11,851 nucleotides of DNA from Bacillota bacterium. Lineage in GTDB: Bacteria > Bacillota > Clostridia > Peptostreptococcales > Anaerovoracaceae. The notes under the pieces were generated by a model. The model did not search any database, was not told the DNA's origin, and saw nothing but the letters and a program-made list of their open reading frames with translations. The number at the start of each line of letters is the position of its first letter. Position 1 is the stretch's first letter. The position numbers and the translations under genes are program-made. The stretch covers positions 1 through 11,851 of the forward strand of contig JAUNBO010000017.1 in the NCBI GenBank assembly GCA_030527065.1. The letters are read 5' to 3'. Shown in pieces: positions 1-8,570 of this stretch.

Positions 1-986
1 TCATAGGCGGCGTTTTTGGCGATGGCCTTGCCGATCTCGATGACGTCGCCGATGATGGCGCTGCCTGTGGGAAGGGGGCCGGCTCCTTTGCCATAGAACA
101 TGAGCTCGTCCACGGCGTTGCCCTTTACAAAGACGGCGTTGAATTCGTTGGAGACGGCGGCCAGGGGATGGCTGTCCGGCAGCACCGTGGGCTTTACGCT
201 GTATTCCAGGCTGCCTCCTGCCTTCCGGGCGGTGGCGATGAGCTTGATTTTGCTGCCCGCCGCCTTGGCCTTTTCAATGTCCTCCCGGGTCACCTGGGTA
301 ATGCCCTGGGTGGGAATGTTTTCCGGTCTTACCCGCCGGCCAAAAACCAGGGAGATGAGAATGGACAGCTTGTTGGCCACGTCTATGCCCTCCACGTCCG
401 CCGTGGGGTCCGGCTCCGCAAAGCCCAACTCCTGAGCGGTTTTCAGCACGTCGGCATATTCCAGTCCGTATTCCGTCATCTGGGTGAGGATGTAATTGGT
501 GGTGCCGTTGAGGATTCCCAGGATCTCTATATATTCGTTGGCCTGGAGGGATTGGGTGAGGGCGGTGAGGATGGGGATGCCGCCTCCTACGCTGGCCTCG
601 TAGCGGAACATGACGCGGTTTTTCTCCGCAGCCTCCCGCAGGGCTTCGTAGTCCGCCGCTACGGCGGCCTTGTTGGCGGTGACCACATGCTTTCCGTTCT
701 CCATGGCCCGGACCATAAAGTCCCCTTCGTTCTTGATGCCCAGAAGGCCGATGACGATGTCTATCCCCGGGTCTTTAAAGAGCTGGTCCGGGTCCTGGGT
801 GAAAAGAGATCGGGGAACAGAGATATCCCTTTTCCGGTCCACGTCTCTCTCCAGCACTTTGGTGATCTCAAAATCCAGCCCCGTGGTTTTCTGAATGATA
901 GTCCGGTTCATCTCCAGAGTCTTCCAGGTGCCCACGCCGATATTTCCAAGGCCCATCAGGCCGATCTGTATTTTCTTCTGTATCAT
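1..986 (-). CDS. hom: Homoserine dehydrogenase, C-terminus cut by the window edge
   Basis: This enzyme reduces aspartate semialdehyde to homoserine with NAD(P)H, the branch point towards threonine and methionine, in the cytoplasm. The visible 328 residues start with a Rossmann nucleotide-binding motif (GLGNIGVGT, residues 12-20), then HVVTANK (100-106), GGGIPI (134-139) and GILNGTTNYILT (157-168). The family signature is at residues 187-206 (LGFAEPDPTADVEGIDVANK), with the expected substrate and catalytic residues Glu191, Asp202 and Lys206. The ATG at 986-984 is chosen because AGGAGG lies 8 bases upstream, at 995-1000. The reading frame is still open at base 1, so the rest of the catalytic domain and any C-terminal ACT regulatory domain (usual in Gram-positive forms of roughly 400-430 residues) are outside the window. 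It is not fused to aspartate kinase at its N-terminus. The gene is transcribed away from rpoN. The function is secure; allosteric regulation cannot be judged from this fragment. Confidence 0.95.
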   Translation of the reverse strand, partial: MIQKKIQIGLMGLGNIGVGTWKTLEMNRTIIQKTTGLDFEITKVLERDVDRKRDISVPRSLFTQDPDQLFKDPGIDIVIGLLGIKNEGDFMVRAMENGKHVVTANKAAVAADYEALREAAEKNRVMFRYEASVGGGIPILTALTQSLQANEYIEILGILNGTTNYILTQMTEYGLEYADVLKTAQELGFAEPDPTADVEGIDVANKLSILISLVFGRRVRPENIPTQGITQVTREDIEKAKAAGSKIKLIATARKAGGSLEYSVKPTVLPDSHPLAAVSNEFNAVFVKGNAVDELMFYGKGAGPLPTGSAIIGDVIEIGKAIAKNAAY

Positions 987-1016
987 TTTCCCCGCCTCCT
1001 AAAATATTTTAATGTC

Positions 1017-1045
1017 ATTATAATATAATTCGCCAAAATTGTCTT
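1017..1045 (-). promoter_or_regulatory. Predicted housekeeping promoter of hom
   Basis: On the minus strand, a perfect -10 box TATAAT (1022-1017) lies 17 bases downstream of AAGACA (1045-1040), which matches four of six -35 positions. The predicted transcript would start near 1010 and reach the hom ATG after about 25 bases, leaving room for the AGGAGG site but not for a riboswitch or T-box. The boxes are in an AT-rich island inside otherwise GC-rich sequence. This is prediction from sequence only. Confidence 0.55.
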
Positions 1046-1072
1046 TAAAATTTCCAAAAAATTTATTATATT
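1039..1072 (+). promoter_or_regulatory. Possible rpoN promoter, overlapping the hom -35 box
   Basis: On the plus strand TTGTCT (1039-1044) is followed after 17 bases by TTTATT (1062-1067). A second reading is TTTAAA (1045-1050) with TATATT (1067-1072) and a 16-base spacer. Neither pair is a strong consensus and the AT-rich island offers several weak choices. The point of note is that the -35 area overlaps the hom -35 box on the other strand, so the two divergent promoters probably compete or share a regulator. The exact boxes are uncertain. Confidence 0.3.
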
Positions 1073-1081
1073 ATAGGTATG

Positions 1082-1137
1082 GGTAAAAAAGCGGCGGCCG
1101 GAGAGCAAAGGCTATTCCCGGCGGCAGATTTTTTACC
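1082..1137 (+). promoter_or_regulatory. Long imperfect hairpin in the rpoN leader
   Basis: The outer arms GGTAAAAAA (1082-1090) and TTTTTTACC (1129-1137) are perfect reverse complements. Inside, GCGGCCGG (1094-1101) faces CCGGCGGC (1118-1125) with one mismatch, leaving symmetric 3-base internal gaps (1091-1093 and 1126-1128) and a 16-base loop. The structure ends about 50 bases before the rpoN ATG. No U-run follows it on the plus strand, so it is not a standard terminator. It could be a leader RNA structure or a palindromic protein-binding site; nothing in the sequence decides between these. Confidence 0.5.
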
Positions 1138-1158
1138 GCTCCCGGCATGGGTATAGAA

Positions 1159-1173
1159 TGGCACGGGTTTGCA
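1159..1173 (+). promoter_or_regulatory. Sigma-54 -24/-12-like element at the rpoN start, spacing one base short
   Basis: The bases TGGCACGGGTTTGCA match both halves of the sigma-54 promoter consensus (TGGCACG and TTGCA), but only 9 bases separate the GG from the GC where functional promoters have 10. The element lies 13 bases before the rpoN ATG and overlaps its ribosome binding region. As a promoter it would start RNA too close to the ATG to include a ribosome binding site. A binding site for the gene's own product, giving autorepression, is a more natural reading, but chance or a decayed site is also possible. Confidence 0.35.
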
Positions 1174-1186
1174 AAAGGTAAAGGCG

Positions 1187-2617
1187 ATGAGACTGGGATA
1201 CGATCTAACAATTGAGCAGACGCAAAAGCTTGTAATGACGCCGGAGCTGATACAGGCCATCCAGATCCTGCAGTTCACCACGCAGGAGCTGGAGACTTAT
1301 GTGGAGGAGCAGCTTCTGACCAACCCCATTCTGGAGCCGCAGAAGGCGCCGGAGCAGCCTGACGAAAACCGGGAAGAACGGGAAAGCCGGGAAGAGCGGG
1401 ACGGCGAATATGAAAAAAAGCAGGAAGGGCTGGATTCGGAGTTCGACTGGGCGGAGCATTTTAAAGAGCGGGAGTACGACGACATCAGCTACCGGCAGGA
1501 ATACATCCCGGACAAGCCGGAGTATCACTTTGAGCAGTTCACCTCTCAGGACGTGACTCTGACGGAGCACCTGCTGTTCCAGCTCCAGTTTGCCGACATG
1601 AAGCCCGCCTGCCGCCGGGCGGCCCGCTATCTGGTGGAAGCCCTGGATGAAAACGGCTATCTCACGGTCACCGTGGAGGAAGCGGCGGTACAGCTTGGGG
1701 TTTCGGAGAGCCTGGTCCTGCTGGCGCTGGATGCGGTCCAGAGCCTGGAGCCTACGGGAGTGGGGGCCAGAGACCTGCGGGAGTGCCTCTTGTTGCAGCT
1801 CACCGCCATGGGGGAGAATACGCCGGAGGTCCGGGCCATTGTGGAGAGCCACCTGGAGGACATTGCCGCCAACCGGCTCCAAAGCATCGCCAGGGCGGTG
1901 AACATTTCCGTGGCCGAGGTCCAGGAGATCGGCGACCTGATCCGCAGCCTGGAGCCCAAGCCCGGACGGCAGTACGGCTCCGGCGGCGGCAACCGCTACA
2001 TCGTCCCCGACGTCACCGTGGAAAAGGTGGACGGCGAATATGTGGTGCTGGTCAACGAAAGCAGCGCTCCCCGGCTGGGCATCAGCCCGGAATACCGGAA
2101 AATGCTCCGGGAAGCGGATAAGGATTCCCATCTCTCCCAGTTTCTTACGGGGCGCTTGAATTCGGCGCTCTGGCTCATCAAAAGCATAGAGCAGCGGCGG
2201 CAGACCATATACAACGTGGTCACCGCTGTGGTCAATTATCAAAAGGAATTTTTTGAGCAGGGGCGTCAGCACCTGAAGCCTCTCACCCTGAAGCAGATCG
2301 CCGAGGAGGTGGGCATCCACGAATCCACCGTCAGCCGCTCCGTCAACGGGAAATACATGCAGACGCCCCGGGGCGTTTTTGAGATCAAGTTCTTCTTCAC
2401 CAGCGGCGTCAGCGGCGGGGAAGGAGGCGTTTCTTCGGAGAGCGTAAAGAGCATGCTGCAGGAGCTGGTGGACAGCGAGGATCCCAAGGCCCCTTACAGC
2501 GATCAGGCCATGGTGGAGCTGCTTGCGGAAAAAGGCGTGGAGCTTTCCCGCCGTACCGTGGCAAAATACCGGGACGAAATGGGCGTCCCTTCATCCTCAA
2601 AAAGAAAGAGATTTTGA
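1187..2617 (+). CDS. rpoN: RNA polymerase sigma-54 factor
   Basis: Sigma-54 directs RNA polymerase to -24/-12 promoters that need an ATP-driven enhancer-binding activator. The 476 residues show the full family layout. Region I, rich in Gln and Leu, covers about residues 1-50 (QTQKLVMTPELIQAIQILQ). An acidic, charged region II runs from about 51 to 105. The core-binding domain follows (about 110-300), then a helix-turn-helix segment (LTLKQIAEEVGIHESTVSRS, about 366-385) and near the C-terminus the RpoN box SRRTVAKYR (Ser in place of the commoner first Ala), which reads the -24 element. The ATG at 1187 is preferred to an in-frame TTG at 1169 because sigma-54 proteins typically begin with M-K/R-L-G and AAAAGG lies 9 bases upstream. 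In many Firmicutes rpoN precedes cggR and gap; here pgk follows after 71 bases. No sigma-54 activator gene is in the window. Confidence 0.96.
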   Translation: MRLGYDLTIEQTQKLVMTPELIQAIQILQFTTQELETYVEEQLLTNPILEPQKAPEQPDENREERESREERDGEYEKKQEGLDSEFDWAEHFKEREYDDISYRQEYIPDKPEYHFEQFTSQDVTLTEHLLFQLQFADMKPACRRAARYLVEALDENGYLTVTVEEAAVQLGVSESLVLLALDAVQSLEPTGVGARDLRECLLLQLTAMGENTPEVRAIVESHLEDIAANRLQSIARAVNISVAEVQEIGDLIRSLEPKPGRQYGSGGGNRYIVPDVTVEKVDGEYVVLVNESSAPRLGISPEYRKMLREADKDSHLSQFLTGRLNSALWLIKSIEQRRQTIYNVVTAVVNYQKEFFEQGRQHLKPLTLKQIAEEVGIHESTVSRSVNGKYMQTPRGVFEIKFFFTSGVSGGEGGVSSESVKSMLQELVDSEDPKAPYSDQAMVELLAEKGVELSRRTVAKYRDEMGVPSSSKRKRF

Positions 2618-2634
2618 TATGTTGCGGAAGAACT

Positions 2635-2655
2635 CCACGGATCGCTGATTCGTGG
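2635..2655 (+). promoter_or_regulatory. Small hairpin between rpoN and pgk
   Basis: CCACGGATC (2635-2643) and GATTCGTGG (2647-2655) form a 9-base-pair stem (one G-U pair) with a 3-base loop. Only TTT follows it, so it is at best a weak terminator. It may instead mark an RNA processing point or partly separate rpoN expression from the highly expressed glycolytic genes. No convincing promoter is visible between it and the pgk start at 2689. Confidence 0.35.
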
Positions 2656-2688
2656 TTTCTCACATTATAAAAGAAAGAGGGTTGTAAA

Positions 2689-3873
2689 ATGAAAAAGACG
2701 GTCAGAGACATTCCTGTAAAGGGGAAGCGGGTCATTGTTCGATGCGATTTCAACGTCCCTATGAAGGAAGGAGCGATCACCGACGACAGCAGGATAACGG
2801 CGGCTCTGCCCACCATAGAATACCTGCTGAAGGAAGGGGCCTCCGTGATTCTGATGTCTCATCTGGGCAGGCCGGAAGGAGAGGCCAACATGAAATACAG
2901 CCTGAAGCCTGTGGCGGTACGGCTGACGGAGCTTCTGGGGCGGGAGGTGCGCTTCTGCGGTTCCCCGGCGGTGGTGGACCAGGCAGTGAAGGCGGCGGCG
3001 GCGGAGCTGCAGCCCGGTCAGGTGATGCTGCTGGAAAACGTGCGGTTCCGGAAGGAGGAGACCAAGAACGGAGAGGCCTTTTCCAGGGAGCTGGCGGAGC
3101 TGGCGGACCTTTACGTCAACGACGCCTTCGGCACCGCCCACCGGGCCCATTCCTCCACAGAGGGCATTGCGGCTTACCTGCCTGCCGTTTCCGGCTTTCT
3201 TATAGAGAAGGAGCTCCGCTTCCTGGGAGACGCAGTGGACGCTCCGGAGCGGCCTTTGCTGGCGATTTTGGGCGGAGCCAAGGTCAGCGACAAAATACCG
3301 GTGATCAAGAGGCTTCTGGAAAAGGTGGACGAGATCCTCATCGGCGGCGGCATGGCCTTTACCTTTCTGAAAGCCCAGGGCCACGAGGTGGGGAATTCCA
3401 AGCTGGAAAGCGAAATGACAGAGCTGGCGGGCCATATCCTGGAAGAGGCCGGGGAAAAGGGCGTAAAAATACTGTTGCCTGTGGACGTGGTGGCGGCGGC
3501 GGCGTTCGATAACGACGCAGAGCGCAAGGTCTGCCCGGTGGACGGCATCCCGGCGGACTGGATGGGTCTGGACATCGGGCCGGAGACGGTGGAACTGTTC
3601 CGGGAAGCCGTGGCCGCTGCGAAAACCATTGTCTGGAACGGCCCCATGGGCGTCTTTGAGATGTCCAATTTTGCCGGAGGCACCAGGGCCATAGCCGGGG
3701 CCATGGCGGAAAGCGGCGCAGTCACCGTGGTGGGAGGCGGAGATTCTTCTGCGGCGGTCCAGGCCCTGGGCTTTGGAGACAAGATGACGCATATTTCCAC
3801 AGGAGGCGGCGCTTCCCTGGAATTTCTGGAAGGAAAGGTCCTGCCCGGCGTGGCGGCCCTGGAAGACAAATAG
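2689..3873 (+). CDS. pgk: Phosphoglycerate kinase
   Basis: It transfers phosphate from 1,3-bisphosphoglycerate to ADP, giving ATP and 3-phosphoglycerate, in the cytoplasm. The 394 residues match the usual bacterial length. Visible motifs in order are the family signature RCDFNVP (residues 18-24), SHLGRP in the substrate-binding N-domain, LENVRF, NDAFGTAHRAHSS, GGAKVSDKI, the hinge and nucleotide-site motif NGPMGVFE, GGGDSSAA, and HISTGGGASLEFLEG near the C-terminus. The ATG at 2689 has a purine-rich AAAGAGGG site 7-8 bases upstream. Its stop codon overlaps the ribosome binding site of tpiA, so the two are co-transcribed. The usual upstream partner gap is missing; rpoN occupies that place. There is no sign of damage. 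Confidence 0.98.
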   Translation: MKKTVRDIPVKGKRVIVRCDFNVPMKEGAITDDSRITAALPTIEYLLKEGASVILMSHLGRPEGEANMKYSLKPVAVRLTELLGREVRFCGSPAVVDQAVKAAAAELQPGQVMLLENVRFRKEETKNGEAFSRELAELADLYVNDAFGTAHRAHSSTEGIAAYLPAVSGFLIEKELRFLGDAVDAPERPLLAILGGAKVSDKIPVIKRLLEKVDEILIGGGMAFTFLKAQGHEVGNSKLESEMTELAGHILEEAGEKGVKILLPVDVVAAAAFDNDAERKVCPVDGIPADWMGLDIGPETVELFREAVAAAKTIVWNGPMGVFEMSNFAGGTRAIAGAMAESGAVTVVGGGDSSAAVQALGFGDKMTHISTGGGASLEFLEGKVLPGVAALEDK

Positions 3874-3883
3874 GAGGAGCGGA

Positions 3884-4630
3884 ATGAGAAAACCCTTCAT
3901 CGCCGGCAACTGGAAAATGTTTAAGACCATAAGGGAAGCCAGGGAATTTGCGGCGGAGTTCAGGCAGATCTATGTACCTTCGGACGTGAAGGTGGCCGTA
4001 TGCGCCCCCTTTCTCCAGCTGGCCGCTTTAAAAGAGGCGTTTCAGGGCACGGATATCAAGGTGGGGGCTCAGAACATGCATTTTGCAGAGGAGGGAGCCT
4101 ACACCGGAGAGGTCTCGGCGGCCATGCTGGCGGAGCTTCAGGTTGATTACTGCATCATAGGCCATTCGGAACGCCGGCAGTATTTCAACGAAACGGACGA
4201 GACCGTCAACAAAAAGCTCCATCAGGCCTTCAAATGGAACATCGGCCCCATCCTCTGCGTGGGAGAGACCCTGGAGGAACGGGATGGAGACCGGGCTCTG
4301 GAGGTGGTGGAGCGCCAGCTGCGGGGGGCTCTGGAAGGGCTTTCGGAGGAGCAGGTCGGAGCCCTTACGGTGGCCTACGAGCCCGTCTGGGCCATAGGGA
4401 CCGGCCGCACTGCCAGCCCGGAACAGGCGGATGAGATGTGCGGCCACATCCGCAGGGTCATAGGAAACCTTTACAGCGAAGAGGCGGCGGACCGCACCGT
4501 CATCCAGTACGGCGGAAGCGTGAAACCGTCCAACGCCTCGGAGCTGATGAACATGTACGAGATCGACGGGGCTCTGGTTGGCGGTGCCAGCCTGAAGCCT
4601 GCGGATTTTCTGGAAATCATAAATTTTTAG
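3884..4630 (+). CDS. tpiA: Triose-phosphate isomerase
   Basis: It interconverts dihydroxyacetone phosphate and glyceraldehyde 3-phosphate in glycolysis, as a cytoplasmic TIM-barrel dimer. The 248 residues are full length and all key residues are present: Asn9 and Lys11 in GNWKMFKT, the electrophile His94 in GHSERR, the catalytic base Glu166 in YEPVWAIGTG followed by flexible loop 6, and the phosphate-binding GGSVKPSN and GALVGGASL near the C-terminus. The ATG at 3884 follows the pgk stop by 10 bases and AGGAGG overlaps that stop, so translation is probably coupled. The gap to eno is 13 bases. Confidence 0.98.
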   Translation: MRKPFIAGNWKMFKTIREAREFAAEFRQIYVPSDVKVAVCAPFLQLAALKEAFQGTDIKVGAQNMHFAEEGAYTGEVSAAMLAELQVDYCIIGHSERRQYFNETDETVNKKLHQAFKWNIGPILCVGETLEERDGDRALEVVERQLRGALEGLSEEQVGALTVAYEPVWAIGTGRTASPEQADEMCGHIRRVIGNLYSEEAADRTVIQYGGSVKPSNASELMNMYEIDGALVGGASLKPADFLEIINF

Positions 4631-4643
4631 GAGGTAAAAAGGA

Positions 4644-5933
4644 ATGTGTTACATTGAAGATCTGACAGCCCGGGAAGTTCTGGATTCCAGAGGGAACCCC
4701 ACGGTAGAGGTGGAGCTGTATTTAGAAGACGGCACTATGGGAAGGGCCATGGTGCCCTCCGGCGCTTCCACCGGCGTCTTTGAAGCCGTGGAGATGCGGG
4801 ACGGAGATAAGAGCCGTTATCTGGGGAAGGGCGTCCTCAACGCAGTGAACAACGTCAACGATATCATTGCGGAGGAAGTGATAGGCATGAACGTCTTTGA
4901 CCAGGTGGCCCTGGACAAATTCCTCATAGAGCTGGACGGCACCCCCAACAAAGGCAAGCTGGGAGCCAACGCCATCCTGGCCGTGTCCCTGGCGGCGGCC
5001 CGGGCGGCGGCGGAATCCCTGGGGCTGCCCCTGTTCCGCTATCTGGGCGGCGTCAACGCCAAGGTCCTGCCCGTGCCCATGATGAACATCCTCAACGGCG
5101 GCGCTCATGCCGACAACAACGTGGACATCCAGGAATTCATGGTGATGCCCGTGGGAGCCGGCAGCTTCCGGGAAGGGCTGCGGATGGGAGCGGAGATCTT
5201 CCACAACCTGAAGGCCGTGCTGAAGGGCAAGGGCCTGAATACCTCCGTAGGCGACGAGGGGGGCTTTGCCCCCGACCTGGGCTCCAACGAAGAGGCCCTG
5301 GCAGCCATCGTGGAAGCCATAGAGCGGGCGGGCTACGCCCCCGGCCGGGATGTGAAGCTGGCCCTGGATGTAGCGGCCTCCGGTCTTTACGACGAAGAAA
5401 GCAAGATCTATACCCTGGCCGCCGAAAACAAAAAGCTGACGGCAAGCCAGCTGGTGGACTTCTACGAGGACCTCATAAACAAATATCCGGTGATCTCCAT
5501 AGAGGACGGTCTGGCGGAGGACGACTGGGAAGGCTGGCAGCTGATGACCAAACGCCTGGGCGGACGCATCCAGATAGTGGGAGACGACCTCTACGTCACC
5601 AACACGGAGCGGCTTTCCAAAGGCATCCAGCTCAACGCCAGCAATTCCATCCTCATCAAAGTGAACCAGATAGGGACCCTTACGGAAACCCTGGACGCCA
5701 TTGAGATGGCCAAAAAGGCCGGCTACACCGCAGTGGTGTCCCACCGCTCCGGGGAAACGGAAGACGTGACCATCGCTGACATCGTGGTGGGGCTCAACGC
5801 AGGCCAGATCAAGACCGGCGCCCCCTCCCGCACCGACCGGGTGGCCAAGTACAACCAGCTCCTCCGCCTGGAAGACCTGCTGGGGGATGGGGCCCAGTAT
5901 GCCGGGAACAGCGCATTCTACAATCTGAAATAA
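4644..5933 (+). CDS. eno: Enolase (phosphopyruvate hydratase)
   Basis: It dehydrates 2-phosphoglycerate to phosphoenolpyruvate; Mg2+-dependent and cytoplasmic. The 429 residues are the usual length. The N-terminus has AREVLDSRGNPTVEVE; the active-site residues are His155 (GGAHADNN), Glu164 (DIQEF), Glu205 (GDEGG), the metal ligands Asp242, Glu287 (SIEDGL) and Asp314 (GDDLYVTN), Lys339 in the signature ILIKVNQIGTLTET, and SHRSGET (366-372). One oddity: the usually conserved Glu in the D-x-A-A-S-E-F/L-Y stretch is Gly247 (codon 5382-5384). GGAGGT sits at 4630-4635, and the gene is the third of the pgk-tpiA-eno run. Phosphoglycerate mutase, often placed just before eno, is absent here. No clear terminator follows. 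Confidence 0.98.
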   Translation: MCYIEDLTAREVLDSRGNPTVEVELYLEDGTMGRAMVPSGASTGVFEAVEMRDGDKSRYLGKGVLNAVNNVNDIIAEEVIGMNVFDQVALDKFLIELDGTPNKGKLGANAILAVSLAAARAAAESLGLPLFRYLGGVNAKVLPVPMMNILNGGAHADNNVDIQEFMVMPVGAGSFREGLRMGAEIFHNLKAVLKGKGLNTSVGDEGGFAPDLGSNEEALAAIVEAIERAGYAPGRDVKLALDVAASGLYDEESKIYTLAAENKKLTASQLVDFYEDLINKYPVISIEDGLAEDDWEGWQLMTKRLGGRIQIVGDDLYVTNTERLSKGIQLNASNSILIKVNQIGTLTETLDAIEMAKKAGYTAVVSHRSGETEDVTIADIVVGLNAGQIKTGAPSRTDRVAKYNQLLRLEDLLGDGAQYAGNSAFYNLK

Positions 5934-5978
5934 ATCTGCAACAGCCGGGGCGGCAGAGGCTAAAAGGGAAAAAAATGC

Positions 5979-6007
5979 TTGTATTTTGCCGTAAGCTGTG
6001 CTAAACT
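5979..6007 (+). promoter_or_regulatory. Predicted secG promoter with extended -10
   Basis: TTGTAT (5979-5984) and TAAACT (6002-6007) are separated by 17 bases, each matching four of six consensus positions, and TG at 5999-6000 is placed correctly for an extended -10 element. Transcription would start near 6014, about 25 bases before the secG GTG. As the eno-secG gap has no good terminator, this probably adds to read-through from the glycolytic genes. Confidence 0.5.
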
Positions 6008-6038
6008 CTATAAGCGAATCGTTTGTGGAGGTGCAGAG

Positions 6039-6269
6039 GTGAAATTAGTTTTGGGTATTTTGCTTGCCATTGCCAGCTTGGTGCTGATTGCCAGCATCTT
6101 GCTCCAGTCCGGGAAAAGCGCAGGCCTGTCCGGCGCCATCGGAGGCGGAGCGGAGCAGCTTTTCGGTAAAAAGAAGGGCAGAGGCTACGAGGCCATCCTG
6201 AGCAAGGTCAGCATAGTGGGCGCTGTGGTGTTCATAGTGTGCTCGCTGGCGATGGTCGCCATGGAATAA
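6039..6269 (+). CDS. secG: Preprotein translocase subunit SecG
   Basis: SecG is the small accessory subunit of the SecYEG membrane channel that exports proteins. With the GTG start at 6039 the protein has 76 residues, normal for the family. It shows two membrane helices (about residues 3-21 and 54-72) around the conserved Gly-rich loop LLQSGKSAGLSGAIGGGAEQ followed by LFGKKKG. The GTG is preferred over an in-frame TTG at 5979 because GGAGG at 6027-6031 is 7 bases upstream of it and the extra 20 residues would fall across the predicted promoter. In many Firmicutes secG follows eno, as here, but the common downstream genes rnr, smpB and the tmRNA gene are not present; hppA follows instead. Confidence 0.92.
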   Translation: MKLVLGILLAIASLVLIASILLQSGKSAGLSGAIGGGAEQLFGKKKGRGYEAILSKVSIVGAVVFIVCSLAMVAME

Positions 6270-6316
6270 TGACGGCTGAAACGGGAAAAGAAAATCATTC
6301 CATACAGGGATAGCGT

Positions 6317-6350
6317 CGTTAAGAGGTGTTTTGAGGAACGCCTCTTAATG
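6317..6350 (+). terminator. Strong hairpin in the secG-hppA gap, terminator or attenuator
   Basis: A core stem of 12 pairs (6319-6330 with 6337-6348, one G-U) extends by a C-G and a G-U pair to 14, closing a 6-base loop. It is followed by TGTTGTAGTCTT, a U-rich run broken by G and A, so termination may be only partial. The hairpin is 42 bases before the hppA ATG and I see no clear promoter between the two. It could end most secG transcripts or control how many continue into hppA. Confidence 0.45.
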
Positions 6351-6392
6351 TTGTAGTCTTATGGCAGGAAACAAAGGAGGAAAAGAAAGAAA

Positions 6393-8417
<2,025 letters not shown>

Positions 8418-8425
8418 ATAATATT

Positions 8426-8460
8426 CCTGCTTCGTCGGGGCCAGAGAGCCCCGGTGCAGG
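8426..8460 (+). other. Hairpin directly after the hppA stop
   Basis: CGTCGGGGC (8433-8441) pairs with GCCCCGGTG (8448-8456), two of the nine pairs being G-U, around a 6-base loop. Outside a 3-base bulge CCTG (8426-8429) pairs with CAGG (8457-8460). No U-run follows. It begins 9 bases after the stop codon and is followed by the bidirectional terminator, so it may protect the 3' end of the hppA message. Confidence 0.4.
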
Positions 8461-8474
8461 GTTCATGAAATCTA

Positions 8475-8519
8475 AAAAACCTCCGCCGGCATGGCCTGAC
8501 CATACCGGCGAAGGTTTTT
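8475..8519. terminator. Bidirectional intrinsic terminator between hppA and the anti-sigma gene
   Basis: A 20-base left arm (8475-8494) and right arm (8500-8519) pair with two C-A mismatches around a 5-base loop. The arms begin with AAAAACC and end with GGTTTTT, so either strand gives a GC-rich stem followed by a U-run. It serves hppA from the left and the convergent sigma/anti-sigma operon from the right, whose last stop codon is about 50 bases away. Confidence 0.85.
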
Positions 8520-8570
8520 GTATTTTGGAGGATCTGTATTCGGCGGCCTGCCGCTGTTTGCGGGAGGCGA

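Noticed and set aside
168..1028. 286-codon plus-strand open frame across hom
   Set aside because: The minus strand clearly encodes homoserine dehydrogenase through the whole stretch, with a good ribosome binding site.
2665..3930. Long open frame on the minus strand opposite pgk
   Set aside because: It covers pgk exactly, lacks recognisable motifs and is His/Arg/Gln-rich, as expected from the GC-rich third codon positions of pgk read backwards.
4722..5744. Open frame on the minus strand opposite eno
   Set aside because: Same compositional shadow; enolase on the plus strand is complete and unmistakable.
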